Source of the DNA: Caprella mutica
Taxonomy: Eukaryota > Arthropoda > Malacostraca > Amphipoda > Caprellidae
DNA length: 64,000 nt
Direction of reading: 5' to 3'
Assembly: GCA_947561585.1 (NCBI GenBank)
Contig: CANNZV010000114.1
Location: forward strand, 396,482 to 460,481
The notes under the pieces were generated by a model, which did not search any database, had not been told where the DNA came from, and was given only the letters and a program-made list of their open reading frames with translations. The translations under genes and the position numbers were made by a program. Below, piece by piece: positions 56,805 through 64,000 of the stretch; position 1 is the first letter of the stretch; every line of letters starts with the position of its first letter.

Positions 56805-57582
56805 TGTAAACTGGCTCGTGAAATTTGCGCAGATTAAGGTTTCAGTCACCCTACATAGTTAAGCTGTTGATGTGCCTTCAATTTAGTGTTCATTTGCTTT
56901 TAGGTTTTACGCGTTGTGAAGGAGAATTGAAATGCATAGTCTATTGTAGTTATTGATGGAGGGAAATTACAACGGTACCTGTAACCAGATACAAAAAAAC
57001 GAATGATACAATTTGCTAATGAAATGGATTATGAATAAAATATATAGTAGTAACTGCATATAGTAAATAAATGAATAAAGTACAAAGGACTTTAGAGGAG
57101 AAAAATAGGAAAGGATATTTTATAGAAAAAGATAGTTAGAAGGAATGGGCAGTAGTTTTTAAAGTCTAAATCAAGAAATTTAATTGTAAAAGAGAATAAA
57201 GATTTAGAGAAATGAAAGTTTATATCAATGGGGAATCTAGCACTAGAAGTAGAAACTAAATTGGTAGGTATTTTAATAGGGAAACAAAATAGGATTTGCC
57301 TTATTAACAAGATATATATAAATAATGAAAACACTGCATTAAAATATTATAGGGACAAAATTCGCTTACCTAATTTTTGGGAACACCAACGAGTAGGCAC
57401 AAATTTTTAATAAGGTGTTACACCCATGACAGCTAGGTCAAAACTGCCTAAAACGGTGTACAATTTTAAAGAAATAATGGTAAAAATTGACTATTGGTAG
57501 ATAGATGTAGATGGCGCTATAAAATGCAAGATACATGAAATTAATTATTACATTAGTATGGATTTAATCAACACCGATTACA
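56805..57582 (-). repeat. BEL/Pao element LTR (3' LTR in element orientation)
   Basis: 778 bp, TGTAAACTGG...CCGATTACA, same length as and apparently identical to 61067-61844. On the minus strand it is preceded by a G-rich tract (GAGGGGCGG), a plausible polypurine tract. Its short open frames occur identically in both LTRs and are not genes. Confidence 0.96.
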
Positions 57583-57945
57583 CCGCCCCTCATGAAGCCC
57601 TATTGCTTCAACATATATGCCTAATCTATTATCATGGCAACAAACTATTTTTAATATACAAACTTCACTTTTAAAGTAACATATCAATTTAAATCAATCA
57701 AACAACACTAACTACAATAATCAACGAAAACTACCTTAAACACAGGTTAATTAAATTACCAATCGAAATTCACATACAAAGTATTATACCAATTAAAAAA
57801 ATTAAACAAACATTAAACACGAACTACAAAATCAACGAAAACTATCTTAACATTGATAAATTTGAAATCTTCAAGTATAGCTATAACTATAGCTAATGAA
57901 AATACTAGTTTAATCAATCCATATATACATCACAAATGACCTCAC
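57583..57945 (-). other. BEL element 3' untranslated segment
   Basis: AT-rich sequence between the pol stop codon and the 3' LTR. No motif apart from the G-rich tract at the LTR boundary. Confidence 0.6.
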
Positions 57946-60795
57946 TTAACTATTTAAATAATCAGCAGGAAGAAGTAGTACCAGTTTACTAATTGGTCTA
58001 TCAATTTGATTAGTCTCAAACTTGAGGGATTTTCCTTCCTTATACCTACAAACTTTTACCTTTGCGTATCTCACATGATCCTTATTACGTACTAAATCAA
58101 CAATTTTCCCCAAACACCAGAGATTACGAGGTAGAAGCTGATCAACCACAAGCACTAAGTCTCCGATTTGATGCTCTCGAGTCTTAAGGTACCATTTCTG
58201 CCTTTCCAACAATAAGGGGATATACTCCTTTCGCCAACGGTGCCAAAAGATATCGGCAATGTACTGTATCTGGCGCCACTTACGTTTTGCGTAACAGTCT
58301 TTATTATCAAATATCCCAGGTGGAAAACAAACATCGTAATTGAGTCGTAATAGATGATTTGGAGTGATAGCCTCCCTATCATTCACATCGTTAGTTACGG
58401 CATTAAGCGGTCTCGAGTTAAGGATGTTTTCGATCTCACAGAATAAGGTAAGAAGCATCTCATCATTTAATTTCACTTTGTTAGTCAGTTCATTCAATAG
58501 ACTATTAAATACCTTACGCACGGTTCTTATTTCACGTTCATATACGCCGCCGAAATGAGAAGAGTAAGGAGGATTAAATGACCAATCAACATCTATCTGT
58601 CTACAATATTTCCCTATGGTATCGTTATTCCAACTCTTTATAGAATCTGCTAATTCTTTCTTACCAGATACTAAATTAGTGCCGTTATCTGACACTATGT
58701 ATCTTACAGGACCGCGGCGCGATATAAACCGTCTTAACGCGTTAACAAAGCTGTCAGTATCTAACGAGTGTGCCACTTCTAAGTGACAGGCTCTACTCGC
58801 CAAACAACTAAATATCACGCCGTAGCGTTTTTCTAATGCACGTCCTCTTCCCCTAGTTACGAGAAATGGCCCGAAGAAATCTACCCCAGTACTATGGAAA
58901 GGTGGACGATCCCCTGTGACTCTCTCATTGGGCAAATCTGCCATGAATTGTGTACTGCATTTACCTTGTACCTTCCTGCAAATTAAACAATGTTTCAAAA
59001 AACCTTTAACAAGCTTAGTACATCCTACAATATAGTATTTCAATTTAATTTCAGAAATCATCGTTTCACGACCCATGTGTCCGAGAGACTTATGAATGCT
59101 TCTAATTAACAAAGACGATGCAAGCGGCTCTTTAGGAATAATAATAGGATATTTAGCATTCTCGCTAATGTCTGCATTCACTAATCTACCTTTAGCTCTT
59201 AGGACTCCGTTATCGTCAAGGAAAGGAGATACCTTACTTAGAAAATGTTTAGCGGGTAAATCTTTCTTCTTTTGTAGGCAAGCGACCACTTCCTTTAAAT
59301 ATTTATGCTGGTAGTACTTCCATATTCTAAGTTCAGCTTTGTATAATTCGTCTATTGAAATTTCGTCGTTTTTAATTATTTTATTTCTTAAGAAGTCAAA
59401 TAGTCGTAGATATACTGCGACTTTATACTTTAGATTATGCAAGTCAGAACAACTCTCTAATAAATTATCAGTAGGGTCATCGTCAATCTTCTCAGTGGCA
59501 ACATGTACGCATTGCACAGGTTGTTTCAGTTCAGGGTCGTTTACTTTTAGCTCATCGGGTTTATATCGAGTTGGCCAAGTTGATTTATCTTCATAAAGAA
59601 AAGAGGGCCCAGATAGCCACTGTTCATGATTCATAAATGTGTCCACGTTAGTACCTCTACTACACAGATCCGCCACGTTCTGTTTCCCTGATACATGGTG
59701 CCACTGGTCTGGAGACGAATGACCCCTGATGAAGGAAATACGATTAAATACAAATCTTTGAAATCTTGTGGAGTCAGATCGTATATAACTTAACACAATA
59801 GAACTATCCGTCCAAAAATATACCTTGCTAACCAAAAATGAAGTCTCTTTACTCACTTTCAGGTACAAAATTACGGCTAGCTTTGCGGCATTTAATTCTA
59901 TTCTAGGGATAGTTCTCAAGCAACCTTTTTTAAGGGGCGTGAGGCGCACCTTCGACATTATTAGAGAGCAATCAATAGCTCCGTCTGACGATGAAAATCG
60001 AAAATAAGCGCAAGCCCCATAAGCAGCTTCACTGCCATCACAAAATAAATGCATTTCCACGTTACTGAAATTAATGCTGGTGTAATTTCTAGGAATTTGA
60101 AAACTATTTAACTTTCCTATATCATTTAGCCATTTAAGCCAAAATTTACAAGCGTCAGGCGGTAAAGGATCATCCCACCCCAATTTCAGGTTACAAATTT
60201 GTTGGAAGAACAATGTAGCAGGAAGAACCACCGGACTAAGCACGAACAATGGATCGTACAATGAGAATATTAGGGATAGGACATTTCGTTTAGTGACATT
60301 TTCTACTTTGGATTTAATTACAAAGCTTAATTTATCATCATTTACATTCCAAACGAGGCCCAGAGCCCGCTCCTCTGGTAATATGCTATCAAAGGGTTTA
60401 TCGCATTTGTTCAAGTTCTTCGATAATTTAACAACCGGTAAACCTTCAAGTATTTCCCTACAATTCGAACTTACTTCGGTCAGGTTGAACCCACACTGTG
60501 ATAAAGTATTTGTAGAACAATCTAATAACTCTATAGCATTTTCGATGGTGTTAGTGGAGAGAAGCAGATCATCAACATAGAATGATGATTTTATCTTAGA
60601 GGCTACTGTTTTATTTTTGATATGTGTGAAACATTTCTGGAGAGCATAATTTGCGCACGAGGGACTAGACTTTGCTCCGAATACGTGTACCCTTAGTCTA
60701 AATATTACCGGTTTACTAAATATATCGTCATTCCTATACCAGTAAAATCTAAGAAAATTCGAGTCTACAGGTGGAACTTTAACACAATAACACAA
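57946..60795 (-). pseudogene. BEL/Pao pol fragment (RT end, RNase H, integrase)
   Basis: Open for 949 codons but begins inside reverse transcriptase. The first part (HVFGAKSSPSCANYALQK) leads to the RT active site SFYVDDLLL (Asp75 and Asp76). An RNase H-like part follows (LFCDGSEAAYGACAYFR, about 255). The integrase zinc region is HKSLGHMGRET...HCLICRK (about 570-610). The integrase core has STGVDFFGPF, IVSDNGTNLV and SHFGGVYEREIRTV, which carry the DDE acidic residues. A C-terminal DUF5641-like domain contains KWRQIQYIADIFWHRW. Everything upstream in RT and the protease is missing. There is no genuine initiation context, so I call it a pol remnant even though the frame is intact. Confidence 0.93.
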
Positions 60796-61033
60796 TCTTC
60801 TCTCTCATTTGACACACTAGAGTCGCAACGAATTTCAGATTTTCCTTAGTTTCTGTATCCATGTATTTAGAAATTTCGTTAGCCTTTCGAGTCATGGCTC
60901 CAAGTCTTCCCGTAGGGTAGTTTATAAATGCTTCTTCAGAAGTCTGAATTTCCGCATCGGCTGAATTACCTTTTCCTTCCATATTGAAGGAATCTGTTCT
61001 CATAACGGATTTTGGTTTTATTGTCTCAGCCAT
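60779..61033 (-). pseudogene. BEL/Pao gag N-terminal fragment
   Basis: 84 codons beginning MAETIKPKSVMRTDSF, the first ATG after the 5' LTR on the minus strand. It ends at the deletion junction with pol sequence and is in a different frame from it; the two frames overlap by 17 bp. No CCHC motif or capsid core is left. Confidence 0.75.
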
Positions 61034-61066
61034 TTGAGAATATTAGGGTGACCTCAAATTAGGTAC

Positions 61067-61844
61067 TGTAAACTGGCTCGTGAAATTTGCGCAGATTAAG
61101 GTTTCAGTCACCCTACATAGTTAAGCTGTTGATGTGCCTTCAATTTAGTGTTCATTTGCTTTTAGGTTTTACGCGTTGTGAAGGAGAATTGAAATGCATA
61201 GTCTATTGTAGTTATTGATGGAGGGAAATTACAACGGTACCTGTAACCAGATACAAAAAAACGAATGATACAATTTGCTAATGAAATGGATTATGAATAA
61301 AATATATAGTAGTAACTGCATATAGTAAATAAATGAATAAAGTACAAAGGACTTTAGAGGAGAAAAATAGGAAAGGATATTTTATAGAAAAAGATAGTTA
61401 GAAGGAATGGGCAGTAGTTTTTAAAGTCTAAATCAAGAAATTTAATTGTAAAAGAGAATAAAGATTTAGAGAAATGAAAGTTTATATCAATGGGGAATCT
61501 AGCACTAGAAGTAGAAACTAAATTGGTAGGTATTTTAATAGGGAAACAAAATAGGATTTGCCTTATTAACAAGATATATATAAATAATGAAAACACTGCA
61601 TTAAAATATTATAGGGACAAAATTCGCTTACCTAATTTTTGGGAACACCAACGAGTAGGCACAAATTTTTAATAAGGTGTTACACCCATGACAGCTAGGT
61701 CAAAACTGCCTAAAACGGTGTACAATTTTAAAGAAATAATGGTAAAAATTGACTATTGGTAGATAGATGTAGATGGCGCTATAAAATGCAAGATACATGA
61801 AATTAATTATTACATTAGTATGGATTTAATCAACACCGATTACA
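61067..61844 (-). repeat. BEL/Pao element LTR (5' LTR in element orientation)
   Basis: 778 bp, matches 56805-57582 without visible differences. Followed by the ATATA target duplicate at 61845-61849. Confidence 0.96.
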
Positions 61845-61849
61845 ATATA

Positions 61850-62349
61850 TATTAGCAATAACTTCACACAATGTTATAATGATATCATCAATATATTCAT
61901 ATCACTATTATCGAGTGTTTTGATTAGCACAGGTATTTGACAGGTAAAGGGGGGGAGGGGCTTCCATGGTAGTGGGGGGAGTACTGTAGTCTGAGAACAA
62001 GAGACTGCACATCAGTACCTAACCAACTGAAAAATAAGAAACGGTTTGCAATTGTCTATATAATAAATATATCGTTACTATTCCTCTCGTGTTTCCAGTA
62101 CACACTTAATGTAGGCCTGTCATGAAGAGGAGGGCATACTGTGTGGATTGTGGATTTTTTCCACGTATATACCTACCTTTGTCCCGTATATTGGGTCTCT
62201 TGTACTTCCCTGTCTTGAAATAACCTTTGTTGTGGTTATGACCTCTTTAAAGTTAAAACACCCACTATACCAATAGTAATAATCAATGTTAAGCATAGGA
62301 AATTGGCCTCTAACGGAAAAGGCCAATTTTTCAGGTATCAGTCCTGATA
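61850..62349. other. Spacer
   Basis: Includes a G-rich run near 61945-61980. No gene or repeat recognised. The tail of the 599-codon minus frame extends into it from the array and shows no protein features. Confidence 0.45.
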
Positions 62350-63905
62350 TAGAATAGCACCACATACAGAGTAGTACATACATAGAGTAGTACCACATAC
62401 ATAGAGTAGTACATACATAGAGTAGAACCACAAACATAGAGTAGTACATACATAGAGTAGTACCACATACATAGAGTAGTACCACATACATAGAGTAGTA
62501 CCACATACAGAGTAGTACCACATACATAGAGTAGCACCACATACAGAGTAGTACCACAAACATAGAGTAGTACATACATAGAGTAGTACCACATACATAG
62601 AGTAGTACCACAAACATAGAGTAGTACATACATAGAGTAGTACCACAAACATAGAGTAGTACATACATAGAGTAGTACCACATACATAGAGTAGTACCAC
62701 ATACATAGAGTAGTACCACATACAGAGTAGTACCACATACAGAGTAGTACCACATACAGAGTAGTACCACATACAGAGTAGTACCACAAACATAGAGTAG
62801 TACCACATACATAGAGTAGCACCACATACAGAGTAGTACCACAAACATAGAGTAGTACATACATAGAGTAGTACCACATACATAGAGTAGTACCACATAC
62901 ATAGAGTAGCACCACATACATAGAGTAGTACCACATACAGAGTAGTACCACAAACATAGAGTAGTACCACAAACATAGAGTAGTACCACATACAGAGTAG
63001 TACCACAAACATAGAGTAGTACCACAAACATAGAGTAGTACCACAAACATAGAGTAGTACCACATACAGAGTAGTACCACATACATAGAGTAGTACCACA
63101 TACATAGAGTAGTACCACATACATAGAGCAGTACCACATACATAGAGTAGTACCACATACATAGAGTAGTACCACATACATAGAGTAGTACCACATACAT
63201 AGAGTAGTACCACATACATAGAGTAGTACCACATACATAGAGTAGCACCACATACAGAGTAGTACCACATACATAGAGTAGTACCACATACAGAGTAGTA
63301 CCACAAACATAGAGCAGTACCACATACATAGAGTAGCACCACATACATAGAGTAGTACCACATACAGAGTAGTACCACAAACATAGAGCAGTACCACATA
63401 CATAGAGTAGCACCACATACATAGAGTAGTACCACATACATAGAGTAGTACCACATACATAGAGTAGCACCACATACAGAGTAGTACCACATACATAGAG
63501 TAGTACCACATACAGAGTAGTACCACATACAGAGTAGTACCACATACACAGAGTAGTACCACAAACATAGAGTAGCACCACATACAGAGTAGTACCACAT
63601 ACATAGAGTAGTACCACATACATAGAGTAGTACCACATACATAGAGCAGTACCACAAACATAGAGTAGTACCACATACATAGAGTAGTACCACATACATA
63701 GAGTAGTACCACATACATAGAGTAGTACCACATACATAGAGTAGTACCACATACATAGAGTAGTACCACATACATAGAGTAGTACCACATACATAGAGTA
63801 GTACCACAAACATAGAGTAGTACCACATACATAGAGTAGTACCACATACATAGAGTAGTACCACATACATAGAGTAGTACCACATACATAGAGTAGTACC
63901 ACAAA
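62350..63905. repeat. 19-bp minisatellite with 17- and 16-bp variants
   Basis: AGTAGTACCACATACATAG units (19 bp), AGTAGTACCACATACAG (17 bp) and AGTAGTACATACATAG (16 bp). The minus strand has no stop in any frame of the unit, so three overlapping 515-599-codon minus frames (CGTTLCMWYYSMYVVLL-like) arise. They are artefacts. The array is most regular at its right end. Confidence 0.98.
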
Positions 63906-64000
63906 CTAATACAGCACATTTAGCCCATACTGATACAGTACATGTTCCCTATCTCTATTCTCAGTCTCCATTATCTCTACAATCTCCAAATTATTGATGG
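63906..64000. other. Window edge
   Basis: Short non-array sequence. Nothing recognised. Confidence 0.3.

Larger units (their letters stand above)
56805..61844 (-). mobile_element. BEL/Pao LTR retrotransposon with internal deletion
   Basis: Two 778-bp LTRs enclose 3.48 kb. A 5-bp TSD, ATATA, lies at 56800-56804 and 61845-61849. Only the gag N-terminus and the second half of pol remain. BEL elements usually carry about 5-6 kb of internal coding, so gag C-terminus, protease and most of RT are lost. The matching LTRs and exact TSD show a recent insertion. Confidence 0.95.

Noticed and set aside
57092..57410. Short frames repeated at 61354-61672 as possible small genes
   Set aside because: They lie inside both LTRs of the BEL element and are duplicated only because LTRs are.
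62120..63919. Three minus-strand frames of 515-599 codons resembling a multi-pass membrane protein
   Set aside because: They are phase-cycling translations of the 19-bp minisatellite; hydrophobicity comes from the repeat alone.
1..64000. tRNA or rRNA genes
   Set aside because: No convincing A/B-box plus cloverleaf or rRNA signature found by reading; a covariance-model scan would be decisive.

Overview
The window looks like an AT-rich, repeat-laden nuclear genome of an arthropod, most likely an insect. The strongest evidence is a minus-strand allatostatin-A (FGLamide) neuropeptide precursor, a family characteristic of arthropods. Spliced genes, Tc1/mariner, Ty3/gypsy, BEL/Pao and LINE-type elements and many foldback elements (MITEs) agree with this. 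I cannot name the species; a hemipteran-like insect is only a guess.

Only two host genes can be supported. (1) A complete three-exon TMEM14-family gene (25459-27907, +) encodes a 108-residue small multi-pass membrane protein. (2) The allatostatin-A gene (29668-37646, -) has a signal-peptide exon at 37522-37646, an intron of about 6.55 kb and one large peptide exon at 29668-30966. That exon carries 17 FGLamide copies, 14 of them in a near-perfect 36-bp tandem array, plus one FGPamide variant. The intron carries a 9-bp-TSD foldback transposon, two or three MITEs, a 24-bp minisatellite and a mariner-type element nested inside a MITE. A second, internally deleted mariner copy lies just upstream of the signal-peptide exon.

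Layout: 1-2.9 kb is AT-rich DNA with a 44-bp tandem repeat split by a broken LINE 3' end. 3.1-5.6 kb holds a dispersed repeat rich in GACCTTTGACC motifs and a 42-bp minisatellite. 5.9-7.0 kb is a 23-bp array. 8.4 kb is a MITE. 9.3-10.7 kb is a 15-bp array. 12.0-12.9 kb holds 23- and 22-bp arrays. 14.3-18.8 kb is a 4.45-kb array of 34/25-bp units. 19.7-20.4 kb holds 15- and 13-bp arrays. 20.7-25.4 kb has foldbacks and a LINE tail. 25.4-28 kb is the TMEM14 gene, and 29.6-37.7 kb is the allatostatin-A gene. 37.8-41 kb has DNA transposons.

41.7-52.7 kb is a 2.9-kb direct duplication whose two copies flank an apparently intact gypsy element exactly at the junction. 56.8-61.8 kb is a BEL/Pao element with 778-bp LTRs that look identical, a 5-bp TSD and a large internal deletion. 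62.3-63.9 kb is a 19-bp array.

Most long open reading frames outside the two host genes and two LTR elements are artefacts of tandem repeats whose units lack stop codons. Minisatellites occupy roughly 11 kb (about one sixth) of the window. I see no convincing tRNA, rRNA or CRISPR. The most biologically interesting features are the expanded, homogenised allatostatin array and the retroelement-centred segmental duplication carrying a TATA/CRE promoter-like segment.
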